A DNA stretch of 64,000 bases from Thermus islandicus DSM 21543 (GCF_000421625.1 NZ_ATXJ01000001.1:310001-374000), one strand, 5' to 3'. Counted from the first letter of the stretch, positions 17,697-26,209 are shown. The notes: generated by a model from the sequence alone, not told the origin. Translations and numbers: made by a program.

Positions 17697-18319
17697 CAGA
17701 CCTCCTGGTCCGTGATGAGGAGGGCGTTGGCCGCGGCGATGCGCCGGGGGGGCAGGTCCTCCCCGGCAATAAGCCGCAGGACCGCCTTCCGCTTGGCCTC
17801 GCCCAGGGCCAGGAAGAGCACCTCCTCCGCGGTGGCGAGGGCCTTGGGCGTCAGGGTGAGGCGGAGGGGCGGGGGCTTGGGGCTATCCCGCACCACCTCC
17901 ACCAGGCGGGGACTCTCCAGGGCGGGGTGGCCCGGAAAGAGGCTTGCCGTGTGCCCGTCCTCCCCCACCCCGAGGAGGGCGAAGCCTAAGGGGAGGAGGC
18001 CCTCTAGGCGCGCCTCCATGCGCGCCCGGGCCTCCTCCGGGGGAAGGCCCAGGGGGAAGGGAAGGAGATGGTCGGCCTGGGGGCCCAGGGCCTCGGCCAC
18101 CTGGGCGAGGTTGGTGCCCCGGTCCCCGGGGGGAAGCCAGCGCTCGTCGGAGAGGACCAGGGTGGTCCTGAACCGGATCCCCCGGAGGGCCCGGTAGAGG
18201 GGGAGGGGCGTCCTTCCCCCGGCGAGGGCCCCGCTTGAGGCGTGGACCAGGCGCTCCAGGAGCCAGGCCAGGGCGGCCTCGAGGGCTTGCGAAGGGCTTT
18301 GGTAGACCGCCACCCTCAT
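17696..18319 (-). CDS. pgl: 6-phosphogluconolactonase
   Basis: The 207-residue enzyme hydrolyses 6-phosphogluconolactone, the second step of the oxidative pentose phosphate path. It shows the family blocks SGALAGGRTPLPLYRAL near residue 30 and GVGEDGHTASLFPGHPAL near 117, the latter including the active-site His. The length is a little below the usual 230-240. It overlaps gnd by 4 bases on one side and the glucoamylase start on the other, so all are coupled. Confidence 0.88.
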   Translation of the reverse strand: MRVAVYQSPSQALEAALAWLLERLVHASSGALAGGRTPLPLYRALRGIRFRTTLVLSDERWLPPGDRGTNLAQVAEALGPQADHLLPFPLGLPPEEARARMEARLEGLLPLGFALLGVGEDGHTASLFPGHPALESPRLVEVVRDSPKPPPLRLTLTPKALATAEEVLFLALGEAKRKAVLRLIAGEDLPPRRIAAANALLITDQEV

Positions 18320-19206
18320 TCCCCCACCACCTCGTGCCCGCCAAAGGCGCGGCGCAGGGCGGCCAAGACCCGGAGGCGGAGCCCCGTCTGGTCCTGGCTC
18401 TCCAGCCTGGCGAAGAGGGCCTGGGCAACGGCGGGAAGGCTCACCCGCCTCTCCAGGGCCTCCATGAGGGCCCAGCGGGCCTCCCCCGTCTCGGCCACCA
18501 CGGGGGCGATCCCCTCCACGCCTTCCGCCAGCACCTCGGCGAGGCGGTCCAGGAGGAAGCCCCGGACGATGGTGCCCTGGCGCCAGGCGGCCACCACCTG
18601 GGCCGGGTCCAGGCCGAGCTCCCTACCGGCGGCGAGGAGCTCCACCCCCTCGGCGTAGGCCTCCATGAGGCCGTATTCCACGGCGTTGTGCACCATCTTG
18701 GCGTAGTGGCCCGCCCCCGGCCCCCCGGCGTGGACCAGGCCGCCCCCCTCGGGGGCCAGGGCCACCAGGTAGGACCAGAAGGCCCTCACGTGGGCCGCCT
18801 CCCCCCCCACCATGAGCCCGTAGCCCTCCACCTCCCCGCGAACCCCCCCGGAGACGCCCACGTCCACGAAGCCCACGCCCCGCTCCGAAAGGGACTGGGC
18901 CCGGCGCCTGCTCTCCTTGTAGAAGCTGTTGCCCCCGTCCGCCACCCGGTCTCCCGGACGGAGGAGGGGGATGAGGGCCTCCAGGACCCCCTCCACTGCC
19001 TCGTGGGGCACCATGAGCCAGAAGAGCCGGGGGTCGCCCGGGGCCCGGGCCAGGGCCTCGAGGCTATCGGCCACGGGGATTCCCGCCGCCGCAGCGCGGG
19101 CCCGGGCCTCCGGGCTCGGGTCAAAGCCCGAAACGGCGAGGCCCTTCCCCCTGAGCCTCCGGGCCATGCCGAGACCCATCCTGCCCAAACCGATGAGCCG
19201 CATCAT
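18316..19206 (-). CDS. gnd: 6-phosphogluconate dehydrogenase, short form
   Basis: About 296 residues, the length of the short (GntZ-type) form. The NAD(P)-binding glycine motif is at the very start (LIGLGRMGLGMARRLRGKG), followed by VPHEAVEGVLEALIPLL, VDVGVSGGVRGEVEGYGLMV with the substrate-binding Ser-Gly-Gly, and GAGHYAKMVHNAVEYGLMEA with the catalytic Lys-x-x-His-Asn. Two ATG codons are in tandem; I take 19206, six bases after AGGAGG. The open frame upstream of it is a shadow of zwf. Confidence 0.9.
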   Translation of the reverse strand: MMRLIGLGRMGLGMARRLRGKGLAVSGFDPSPEARARAAAAGIPVADSLEALARAPGDPRLFWLMVPHEAVEGVLEALIPLLRPGDRVADGGNSFYKESRRRAQSLSERGVGFVDVGVSGGVRGEVEGYGLMVGGEAAHVRAFWSYLVALAPEGGGLVHAGGPGAGHYAKMVHNAVEYGLMEAYAEGVELLAAGRELGLDPAQVVAAWRQGTIVRGFLLDRLAEVLAEGVEGIAPVVAETGEARWALMEALERRVSLPAVAQALFARLESQDQTGLRLRVLAALRRAFGGHEVVGE

Positions 19207-20570
19207 TCCCTTCCTCCTAGGGGGAGCCAGGCGTGGCCGGGCTCCAGGATCCCCTGGGCCGAGGCGGGCCCCTCGCTCCCCTCGGGGTACACCTCGGGCT
19301 CCCCCTCCTGCCAGGCCCGCAGCACGGGGTCCACGATGGCCCAGGCCGCCTCCACCTCCTCCTCGGAGGGGAAGTGGCCCAGGTCGCCCCGGAAGACCGC
19401 GAGGAGGGCCTCCTCGTAGGCGGTGTGCTCGGGCGCCCGCTCGGGGCGGAAGCGGAGGGTGTGGGGCTCGAGGCCCTCGCCCGCGAGGGACCTGCCGAAG
19501 AGGGTGAGGTCCAGGCCCACCTCCGGGTTCATCCAAAAGACCAGATACCCCCGGCCCACCTCCCCAAAGCAGCCCTGGGGCACCGCGCTCAGGGCCAGGG
19601 CCACGTAGCCCCTGTCCTGGGCTAGGCGCTTGCCGCTCCGCAGGTAGAAGGGCACGCCCTGGAAGCGCCAGTCGTCCACGTAGAGCTTCAGCGCCGCGTA
19701 GGTCTCGGTGCGGCTATCCTTGGGAACCCCTTCCTCCTCCCGGTAGCCTCGGTACTGGCCGCGGGCAGCAAAGCCCTTTGCGCCCTCAGGGATGGGACGC
19801 ACCGCGCGCAAGGCCTCCAGCTTCCTCGCCCGGAGGGAGCCGGGGGAAAGCCTGGCCGGGGGCTCCATGGCCGCGAGGGCAAAGAGCTGGATCAGGTGGT
19901 TCTGGAGCATGTCCCTCAAGGCCCCCGCCCTGTCGTAGTAGGCGGCCCGCCCCTCCAGGCCCAGGGTTTCGGCGTAGGTGATCTCCACCCAGTCCACGTG
20001 GCCACCCCGCCACACGGGCTCCAGGAAGCGGTTGCCAAAGCGGGTGGCGAGCAGGTTTTCCACCGCCCACTTGCCCAGGAAGTGGTCCATGCGGAAGATC
20101 TGGTCCTCCCGAAAGTGGCGGTGGAGGGTCCGGTTCAGGGCCTTGGCCGAGGCCAGGTCGGTGCCGAAGGGCTTCTCCACCACGAGTCTGCGGAAGCCCG
20201 TCCTCTCCTGGGCAAGGCCGAGGGCCCCGAGGGCCTCCGCTGCCTGGGCGAAGAGGGTGGGGGGAAGGGCGAGGTAAAAGATGGCGTCCCCCTCGAGGCC
20301 CCTGAGGCTCCGCAGTCCCTCCGGGGTGAGCTCCGCCCTGAGGTAGCGCGTGCGCCGGCGGAGGACGGCCCAGGCCTTGAGGTCAGTACCGGGAAGGGCC
20401 CTGAGAAAAGCTTCCAGGCGGTCCAGGACCTCGCTCTCGCTCCAGGCTTCCCTCCCCAGGCCTAGGACCTCGAGGCCCTCCACCTCTCCCCGGGCGAGGA
20501 GGCGGAGGAGCGCGGGAACCAAAAACCTCCGGGCGAGGTCCCCCGTGAAACCCAGGATCACCAGCCTCAC
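19203..20570 (-). CDS. zwf: glucose-6-phosphate 1-dehydrogenase
   Basis: First gene of the oxidative pentose phosphate operon, 455 residues. It has the cofactor motif LVILGFTGDLARRFLVPALL, KPFGTDLASAKALN, the signature RMDHFLGKWAVENLLATRFG with catalytic His, and DMLQNHLIQLFALAAMEPP. I start at GTG 20570, five bases after AAGGAGG; an in-frame start upstream adds a Pro/Gly-rich stretch without a ribosome site. With gnd, pgl and the glucoamylase it would turn stored glucan into NADPH and ribulose 5-phosphate. The gap to 20706 has several GC hairpins but no clear promoter. Confidence 0.92.
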   Translation of the reverse strand: MRLVILGFTGDLARRFLVPALLRLLARGEVEGLEVLGLGREAWSESEVLDRLEAFLRALPGTDLKAWAVLRRRTRYLRAELTPEGLRSLRGLEGDAIFYLALPPTLFAQAAEALGALGLAQERTGFRRLVVEKPFGTDLASAKALNRTLHRHFREDQIFRMDHFLGKWAVENLLATRFGNRFLEPVWRGGHVDWVEITYAETLGLEGRAAYYDRAGALRDMLQNHLIQLFALAAMEPPARLSPGSLRARKLEALRAVRPIPEGAKGFAARGQYRGYREEEGVPKDSRTETYAALKLYVDDWRFQGVPFYLRSGKRLAQDRGYVALALSAVPQGCFGEVGRGYLVFWMNPEVGLDLTLFGRSLAGEGLEPHTLRFRPERAPEHTAYEEALLAVFRGDLGHFPSEEEVEAAWAIVDPVLRAWQEGEPEVYPEGSEGPASAQGILEPGHAWLPLGGRE

Positions 20571-20706
20571 GGGGCCTCCTTTTCCCGGGAAACCGGGGGC
20601 CTTTGGCCCCGCAGCCGGGGGCTCTGGGCACAAGCGCCAAGGGACACCTGCCTTACCTCCAGATACACCCTAGCCCCTATCCCTGAAGGGGGGATGAAAG
20701 GCGGAT

Positions 20707-21318
20707 TCAGGAACCCTCCTCTCCCCAGGTGGCCAGGCCCTGGGCCAGGGCCTCCCGTACAGATTCCAGAGGTTCGGGGAACCGGAGGAGGCCCTCCCCA
20801 GGTCGCCCAGCCTTGCCCAACTCCTCGTCCAGTAGGCGCTCCAGGGCCGCCAAGACTCCCGCGAGCCTCAGGAGCAGAAAGCGCTCTGGGCGGAAGGCCC
20901 GGGAACCTCCCAGGGCCAAGAGGGCGTCCTCCTCCGCCCTCCGAAAGGCCTCCAGCGGCACCCCTAGCCTGCGCCCCACCTCGAGGAGGTCCAGAAGGGC
21001 CTCGAGGGGGGGTTCTCCCTTGGGGGGTTCCCCGGGCGCTAGGCGGCGCAGCAGGGCCAGGGCACCCCGGAGCTCTGCCCGGAGACCCGAGAGGTGAAAC
21101 TCCAGGACCTGTCGGTCCGTCTGGCACTTAAAGAGCTCGTAGCGGAGGACGGCGTTCTCCTTAAGGGCGGGGGAGGCCTCCCGGACCAGCTCGGCGTTTT
21201 TCTGGCGCAACAACGCCAAGTCCGCCTCGAGGCGGGCCACCTTCTCCCTCAAAAGGTCTATCTCGGTTTCCAGATGCGCCTTGGGCCCCCTCGGGCTCTT
21301 GCGGCGGAAGAAGGCCAT
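20707..21318 (-). CDS. coiled-coil protein, unknown function
   Basis: The 203-residue protein starts with a basic patch (FFRRKSPRGPK) and then a strong heptad-type helix with EIDLLREKVARLEADLALL (about 18-70). The rest is Leu/Ala/Glu-rich and probably helical. No enzyme motif is visible. Its start follows the MFS stop by 1 base, so it is last in the operon that begins at the antiporter or at the universal stress protein. The basic N-terminus could contact membrane or nucleic acid. Confidence 0.6.
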   Translation of the reverse strand: MAFFRRKSPRGPKAHLETEIDLLREKVARLEADLALLRQKNAELVREASPALKENAVLRYELFKCQTDRQVLEFHLSGLRAELRGALALLRRLAPGEPPKGEPPLEALLDLLEVGRRLGVPLEAFRRAEEDALLALGGSRAFRPERFLLLRLAGVLAALERLLDEELGKAGRPGEGLLRFPEPLESVREALAQGLATWGEEGS

Positions 21319-21319
21319 C

Positions 21320-22441
21320 CTAACCCACCCCCCTTCGGGCCAAGGGGACGAGGGAAAGGAGGGCCAGGGCCTCTAGGGCCAGGGCGGCCCAAGCAGCATG
21401 GGCGGGGGAAAGGGTGTAGAGGTAGCCCATGAGAAGGCTCCCCAGGAGCCAGGCGACGCCAAAGGCCCCGTCAAAGAGGCCGTAGGCCCAGGCCGAACCC
21501 TGGGAGAGGTAGCCTACCCCAGCCCGCATCACGCTCTCCTGTAAGCCCAAGGCCCCTCCCCACAGGGCGCACCCCAGGGCCCAGGCCCAGGGACCCCTCC
21601 CCATCAGGACAAGGGGTGTGGCCAAGGCGGCCAGGACGGGCACGAGGAAAAGGGTTTTAAACCCCACCCGTTCAAAAGCCAGGCCCCCCAGCAGGGCGAG
21701 GAGGGCATCGGTCCCCATAGCCAAGGCAAAGAGGAGGGAGATCCCTGCCGGGGGCGCCCCCAACCGCTCCAGGTGGAAGGCCAAGATCTGGAAGTGAGCG
21801 AAGCCCAAGGCGAAGAGGAGGGCAAAGGCCAGGTAGAGGAAGAAAGTCCGAGGAAGGGGTTCCCGTACAGAACGGGAAGGATCCTCGGGCTCGAGCCCCC
21901 GGACCCGCCAAAGGAGGAGCAGGGCTAAAAGAGCCGGCACCAGTAGAGCCGCGAAGCCCAGCCGGTACCCCCCTTGGGCTACGGCCAGGGCCACGAAAAG
22001 CGGACCGAGAAAGGCCCCTCCCTGGTCCATGAGCTCGTGAACACCAAAGGCCCGGCCCAGGCCCACCTCTTTGCCCACCCGAGCCAGGAGGGCGTCGCGC
22101 ACGGGAGTCCTCAGCCCCTTGCCCAGCCTTTCCAGGAAGAGAAGGAGGCTCGCGGCGTAGGGGCTCCCTACCCAGGCCAGAGCGGGGAGGGCAAGGAGGT
22201 TGAGGCTGTACCCCAGGTAGAGAAGCAGCCAGGCCCGGCGCCCCTCTCCCACCTGCCCCGAGAGCAGGCGGACGGCATAGCCCAGAAACTCCCCTACCCC
22301 CGAGACCGCCCCCACCAGGAGGCTCGTAGCCCCCAAGGTTCCCAGGAAGGCCCCGGAGATGCCCCGGCCTCCCTCGTAGGTGAAGTCGGCCAGGAGGCTC
22401 ACCAGGCCGATGGCCAACACGAAACGCCAAGCCAAGCTCAC
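21320..22441 (-). CDS. MFS transporter in fluoride-linked gene set
   Basis: The 373-residue protein has 11-12 membrane spans. It carries FLERLGKGLRTPVRDALLA after span four, which resembles the loop motif of a distinct MFS group, and begins SLLADFTYEGGRGISGAFLG. The substrate is unknown. The GTG start overlaps the DUF190 stop as GTGA, with AAGGAGG just upstream, so the two are coupled. Because DUF190 is a known companion of fluoride channels, an anion exporter role is an attractive guess, not a demonstrated one. Confidence 0.75.
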   Translation of the reverse strand: MSLAWRFVLAIGLVSLLADFTYEGGRGISGAFLGTLGATSLLVGAVSGVGEFLGYAVRLLSGQVGEGRRAWLLLYLGYSLNLLALPALAWVGSPYAASLLLFLERLGKGLRTPVRDALLARVGKEVGLGRAFGVHELMDQGGAFLGPLFVALAVAQGGYRLGFAALLVPALLALLLLWRVRGLEPEDPSRSVREPLPRTFFLYLAFALLFALGFAHFQILAFHLERLGAPPAGISLLFALAMGTDALLALLGGLAFERVGFKTLFLVPVLAALATPLVLMGRGPWAWALGCALWGGALGLQESVMRAGVGYLSQGSAWAYGLFDGAFGVAWLLGSLLMGYLYTLSPAHAAWAALALEALALLSLVPLARRGVG

Positions 22442-22779
22442 CGCTCCTCCTTGGGCAGGTAGCGGACCACCTCTACCCGCTCCAGGGTGACGAGCCCCTC
22501 CCGCACCAACCGGTCCAAGGTGGGAAGGAAGGCCCGGATCTTGTCCTCTTCGTCCACGATCTCCACCATGACCGGCAGGTCCTCCGAGAGCTGGAGGATC
22601 TTGGCGGTGTGGATGCGGGAGTGGGCCCCGTAGCCCATGAAGCCCTTGAAGACGCTGGCTCCGGCCAAGCCGAAGCGCTTGGCCTCGAGGACGATGGCCT
22701 CGTAAAGGGGCCTACCCTCGTACCGGTCCGACTCCCCCACGAAAACCCGTAGGAGCTTGGCCTCGCCTGCAAGCCGCAT
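22438..22779 (-). CDS. DUF190 protein (CrcB-associated family)
   Basis: The 113-residue protein reads MRLAGEAKLLRVFVGESDRY, then FGLAGASVFKGFMGYGAHSR and LPVMVEIVDEEDKI, the standard DUF190 pattern, a PII-like ferredoxin fold. From recall of the family, DUF190 genes often sit beside or are fused to crcB fluoride channels, and some PII-like proteins bind nucleotides. A GTG at 22788 is also in frame, but the usual family start and length favour 22779. No crcB is present in the window; the partner here is the coupled MFS gene. Confidence 0.85.
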   Translation of the reverse strand: MRLAGEAKLLRVFVGESDRYEGRPLYEAIVLEAKRFGLAGASVFKGFMGYGAHSRIHTAKILQLSEDLPVMVEIVDEEDKIRAFLPTLDRLVREGLVTLERVEVVRYLPKEER

Positions 22780-22784
22780 CCCCC

Positions 22785-23489
22785 TCACCTTGCCTTCCGG
22801 TAGAGCTCAAGAAGCTCCCCCATCTCTTCTGGCCGCAGGGGGAGTCCTTCCAGGGCGCGGAAGAGCTCCTCCATGGGATAGGCCACCCGGTGCAGGCGAA
22901 CCCGGCCCCCCTCGTAGAGGGCGAAACTGGCCCTTTGGTCTCCGTCCAGGGGCTGGCCCGCCGAGCCCGGGTTGACGAAGAGCTTTCCCCCAATGACGCG
23001 CACGAAGGGCAGGTGGGTGTGGCCGAAGACCACTACCTCTGCCCTGAGGCTCTCCGCCGCCTCCAGGAGCGCTTCCTCCCCTGTCTCGGGGTCTAGGCGG
23101 TAGTCGTAGAGAGGGTCCTGGAGGCTCCCGTGAACCAAGGCGAACCGGGTCCCGTCGGCGGCCCAGACAAGGTAGAGGGGAAGGCTCCGCAGATAGGCCA
23201 GGTCCTCCGGCCGTAGCGCGCTCCGTGTCCACGCCAGAAGGGCCCGCGCCAGATGAGCCTTGCGGGGGGCGGCCTTGGGGTCGGTGCCGAAGGCGGCCGC
23301 GTGGTCGTGGTTGCCCCGCACCGCCACCGCGCCCACCCGCTTGAGCCAGGAGAGGACCCCGCGGGGGCTCGGACCATAGTTGACCGCGTCCCCGGCGAAG
23401 AGGACAGCGTCCACTTTCCCCACCGCCGACACGATGGCCCTCAGGGCCCAGACGTTCCCGTGAAGGTCGCTCAGGATCAGGACGCGCAT
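22785..23489 (-). CDS. metallophosphoesterase, YfcE/MJ0936-like
   Basis: The 234-residue protein has the two-metal phosphoesterase motifs in order: LILSDLHGN (residues 4-12), LFAGDAVNYG, VRGNHDHA, and VVVFGHTHLPF with FVNPGSAGQP near the end. It therefore probably hydrolyses a phosphodiester or phosphomonoester in the cytoplasm. I start at ATG 23489; the long upstream frame is a shadow of the neighbour. It overlaps its upstream neighbour by 13 bases. A role with nucleotide ligands of DUF190 or the universal stress protein is possible but only an inference from position. Confidence 0.85.
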   Translation of the reverse strand: MRVLILSDLHGNVWALRAIVSAVGKVDAVLFAGDAVNYGPSPRGVLSWLKRVGAVAVRGNHDHAAAFGTDPKAAPRKAHLARALLAWTRSALRPEDLAYLRSLPLYLVWAADGTRFALVHGSLQDPLYDYRLDPETGEEALLEAAESLRAEVVVFGHTHLPFVRVIGGKLFVNPGSAGQPLDGDQRASFALYEGGRVRLHRVAYPMEELFRALEGLPLRPEEMGELLELYRKAR

Positions 23490-23923
23490 CGCCTTATCTC
23501 CTCCCTCCGCTCCTCGTAGTCCCAAAGGCCCAGCACCCCACCCCACTCCGCCAGGGCTCGGGCCGCCTTCTCCCCGCGGGGGCCTGGGGGGAAAAGGGGC
23601 AGGAGATGGGGGAGGCGCAGGACCTCCTTCTCTTCCAGGGCTTCCAGCACCTCCACCCAGGGGAGGGCTTCCAGGAGGTGGAAGAGGGCTTCTGGAGGCC
23701 GGGCAGGGTCTTCCAGCCAGGCCCGGCCTGCCAGGGTGAGCCCTAACGAGAAGCCCTGCTGCCGCCAAAGCCCAAGCTCCTCCCCCAGGGCCAAGGTGGC
23801 AAGCGGCTCGTCCACCGTCTGTCGCAGAGCAGGGAGGATCCCGGGCCAGCCTAGACCCTGCTCCACCAAGACGAGGGCCTCGTAGAGGTCCTTGGGGCCC
23901 ACCGGGATCAACCCCGCCTCCAC
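23477..23923 (-). CDS. hypothetical protein, 148 aa
   Basis: A Leu/Glu-rich soluble protein that looks all-helical, with segments such as FSLGLTLAGRAWLEDP and WVEVLEALEEKEVLRLP that could be a winged-helix or SWIM-like arrangement, though I cannot name a family. I choose GTG 23923, six bases after AGGAGGT; GTG 23929 lies within that site. It overlaps the cysteine-rich gene before it and the phosphoesterase after it, so it is part of the same transcript. Confidence 0.55.
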   Translation of the reverse strand: MEAGLIPVGPKDLYEALVLVEQGLGWPGILPALRQTVDEPLATLALGEELGLWRQQGFSLGLTLAGRAWLEDPARPPEALFHLLEALPWVEVLEALEEKEVLRLPHLLPLFPPGPRGEKAARALAEWGGVLGLWDYEERREEIRRCAS

Positions 23924-24318
23924 GGCCACCTCCTTCCCTTGGGCTCGTTCCCTGCTGGCTTAGCGGTAGGGGACGACCAGCGGGGCTCGAGGCCCCGGAG
24001 GACCCGACGGTAGCGGTCCTGAACCTCCCGCAGGTCCCGGATCCACGCCTCTTCGGGGGCCCGGGGGAACCAGTAGACGCAGGGGCAAAGGCGCCGCCAA
24101 TCCGCGACCGCAGGTTCCCGGGCCCAAGAGAAGGTGAAGCGGCAGGCGAAGCGGGCCTCCCCCTCGAGACGAAAGGGGACCAGGTAGAGGCAGGCCCTGG
24201 GGTGGGCCAAGGCCTCGGGTATGGGGCAGGCCCCGCATACCTCGGGGGTCACCGGGCGCTCCTCCTCGGCGCCGCAGCGCCCCTCGCGGCGGTAAGGGCA
24301 TACAGGCCATTTCTCCAC
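23908..24318 (-). CDS. cysteine-rich protein, unknown function
   Basis: The 136-residue protein has eight cysteines in two clusters: one in the first 33 residues (VCPYRREGRCGAEE, EVCGACPIPE) and one spread from about 43 to 80 (ACLYLVPF, FACRFTF, LCPCVYWFP). Such spacing could bind zinc or an iron-sulfur cluster. The C-terminus is basic. The GTG start lies 9 bases after the universal stress protein stop and follows GGAGGT. I do not recognise the family. Confidence 0.55.
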   Translation of the reverse strand: MEKWPVCPYRREGRCGAEEERPVTPEVCGACPIPEALAHPRACLYLVPFRLEGEARFACRFTFSWAREPAVADWRRLCPCVYWFPRAPEEAWIRDLREVQDRYRRVLRGLEPRWSSPTAKPAGNEPKGRRWPWRRG

Positions 24319-24327
24319 GGCACCTCC

Positions 24328-24747
24328 TCAGTGCACCACCAGCACGGCGCACGGGGCGTAGCGCAACACCCGCTCGGAGACCGACCCCAGCATCCAACGT
24401 TGCACGGGGGTAAGGCCCCGACGCCCGAGCACGATGAGGTCAAACCCCTCGTCCTCCGCTACCCGGGCCAGGGTTTCCGCCGGGTGACCCACCTGGCTTC
24501 GGGTACGCAAGGGAACGCCCACCCTCTCCGCCTCGCGGTTGGCAAAGTCAAAAGCCTCGGCGAGAGGGCCCTGGACCTCCTCCAGTACCCCTTGCAACTC
24601 CACCCCGAGCTCAGCGAACTCCGGGGGTCGGACCACCGCCAAGGCCAAGACCTCACCCCCAAACACCCGGGCCAGCTCTAAAGCGGCCAACAGGGCTTTT
24701 TTGGCCATCTCTGAACCATCGTATCCTACCAGAATTCTACGAAACAT
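24328..24747 (-). CDS. universal stress protein, UspA family
   Basis: The 139-residue protein begins FRRILVGYDGSEMAKKALLA and ends with a nucleotide-binding pattern, LIVLGRRGLTPVQRWMLGSV followed by SERVLRYAPCAVLVVH, close to the ATP-binding G-2x-G-9x-G-S/T type. The ATG at 24747 follows GGAGGGTGTAGG. From recall, uspA is among genes repeatedly found under fluoride riboswitches, which fits its position here after the riboswitch-led antiporter. The 201-base gap before it has one TTGACG but no good -10 box, so cotranscription is plausible. Confidence 0.88.
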   Translation of the reverse strand: MFRRILVGYDGSEMAKKALLAALELARVFGGEVLALAVVRPPEFAELGVELQGVLEEVQGPLAEAFDFANREAERVGVPLRTRSQVGHPAETLARVAEDEGFDLIVLGRRGLTPVQRWMLGSVSERVLRYAPCAVLVVH

Positions 24748-24948
24748 CCTACACCCTCCTTCCCCTGAGGGCATCCCCAAGCGTGAAGAGGCCGCTCGTC
24801 AAGGCCCTTGTCTCCGCCCCTTCCCAGGGCTCAGCAACGAGCGGTCCCCAGTACAAGGGGGCGCCTTCCCGAGCCTTCCCCTCAGGGTCACAGGGGAGCC
24901 CTGAGGGCTGGCAGAAAGCGGCTTTCCCGGCGCACCCCCGAACCCCGG
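24748..24948 (-). other. gap between antiporter and stress protein genes
   Basis: The main feature is a perfect 9-bp inverted repeat, CCCTCAGGG with CCCTGAGGG, at 24878-24907 with a 12-base loop. It has no T run on either strand, so it could be a weak terminator, a pause or an mRNA-stability hairpin. No third riboswitch was found here. Confidence 0.4.
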
Positions 24949-26112
24949 TCACAGTTCCACCTCCTCCCGAAGCCTTGCCGCTTCCTCCACGCGGTGGTAT
25001 GGAAGGAAGAAGCGGTTGGCGATCCAGGTGGGCACCACGGCACTGGCGATGACGGCGGCTACCAGAAGGGAGTACTGGTCCTGGTTGATAATCCCGTGGC
25101 TGAGCCCATAGAGGCTGGAAATGGTACCGAAGGTGAGACCTGTGGACATCAGTAGGGTGGTGTAGGCGGCGTCCCGCCTTGGGTAGCGAAAGGCCAGGGT
25201 AGCGGGATAGACCCCCAGAACCTTGCTGGCCATCTTGGCGAGGAGAAGCGCCAGGAAGCCCCCGAACCCCGCCAAGAGGGCGGAAAGGCTCACCAGGCTC
25301 CCCGCTCGCAGGAAGTAGAAGGGGGTAAGAAGGCCCAGGATAAGGGTTCTTAGGCGCCGAAGAAGGCCGTGATCCTTACCCACGCTCTCTGCCAGGACCA
25401 TGCCAACGAGATAGGCGGGGAGGACGGCTTCCGAGCCACTCCACACCGCCACGGCCCCCAAGGCGAAGAGGACGAGGAGGAGGACCTTGGCCTCAAACTC
25501 GTAGGTACCCCCGCCGTAGCGGGCAAAGAGGCGCCGGATGCCTGGAGGGAGGACGAGGAGGCCGAGGAGAAGGACGAGGGCGAAGATCACCGTCCGCCCT
25601 CCAAAAGGAGCAAAGAGAAGGCCCAAAGCCAGAACCGTCCCCAGATCGTTCACAAAGCAGGCAGCCAGGATCACCTTGCCGAAGGGGGTCTTATTGAGCC
25701 CGAGCTCCAGCATCACCGCGTAGACCACGGCCACGCTGGTGGTGGAGAGAGCGACCCCAGCCAGCCAGCTGGCCTGGCTGGCCCAACCCAAGAGGGCGTG
25801 GGCCAGAAGAGCAGCGCCCAAGAACGGCGCGAGGAAGCCCACTAGGCCAATTCCAAAAGCCTCCTTCCAGCTCCGCCTGAGGGTTTCTGGGTCCAGCTCC
25901 GCCCCGGCCAAGAAGGTGAGGAGGACGCTCCCCGTCCCTGCCAGAAAGGTCACCCATGGGGCTCCCGTCTGCAGGAGGTCCTTTCCCAGGAGGGACCCCG
26001 CCAACACGCCCACCAGGATCTCCGTGAGGGCCACGGAGAGGCGAACCCAGGTGGAAAGCAGGGTGGCCAGCACCGCAAGCCCCAACCAGATCGCCGCTAT
26101 GCCCCAATCCAT
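24949..26112 (-). CDS. monovalent cation/proton antiporter, CPA2 type, under a fluoride riboswitch
   Basis: The 387-residue protein has 11-13 membrane spans and the Na+/H+ exchanger fold. GVALSTTSVAVVYAVMLELG is the unwound-helix motif after GAELDPETLR, and AACFVNDLGTVLALGLLF has the Asn-Asp pair typical of electrogenic exchangers. I start at ATG 26112, seven or so bases after AAGGAGGG. The leader carries a fluoride riboswitch at 26163-26209. Na+/H+ antiporters are among the known gene classes controlled by this RNA (recalled), perhaps to counter acid load when HF enters. Confidence 0.87.
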   Translation of the reverse strand: MDWGIAAIWLGLAVLATLLSTWVRLSVALTEILVGVLAGSLLGKDLLQTGAPWVTFLAGTGSVLLTFLAGAELDPETLRRSWKEAFGIGLVGFLAPFLGAALLAHALLGWASQASWLAGVALSTTSVAVVYAVMLELGLNKTPFGKVILAACFVNDLGTVLALGLLFAPFGGRTVIFALVLLLGLLVLPPGIRRLFARYGGGTYEFEAKVLLLVLFALGAVAVWSGSEAVLPAYLVGMVLAESVGKDHGLLRRLRTLILGLLTPFYFLRAGSLVSLSALLAGFGGFLALLLAKMASKVLGVYPATLAFRYPRRDAAYTTLLMSTGLTFGTISSLYGLSHGIINQDQYSLLVAAVIASAVVPTWIANRFFLPYHRVEEAARLREEVEL

Positions 26113-26162
26113 CGGGCTTCCCTCCTTTCTCGGGTGGAAAGCCAAAGGCCCCCACCCCTTCG

Positions 26163-26209
26163 GGTAGGAGCCATCAGCCCAGCGGGCGGTTTAGGCGGGC
26201 TCCATCGCC
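26163..26209 (-). promoter_or_regulatory. fluoride (crcB-type) riboswitch upstream of antiporter
   Basis: Read on the minus strand from 26209, the order GGCGATGGAGCCCGCC, TAAAC, CGCCC-GCT-GGGC, TGATGGCTCCTACC matches the crcB motif nearly base for base as I recall the Thermotoga petrophila aptamer. The closing helix GGAGCC/GGCTCC and hairpin GCCC/GGGC are intact. After the aptamer two hairpins compete: CTACCC-GAAG-GGGTGG, and GGGTGG pairing with CCACCC 20 bases on. The second would end near the ribosome site. Confidence 0.93.

Noticed and set aside
24797-24802. TTGACG before the universal stress protein gene
   Set aside because: At 17 bases the -10 position reads TGGGGA, too poor to call a promoter.
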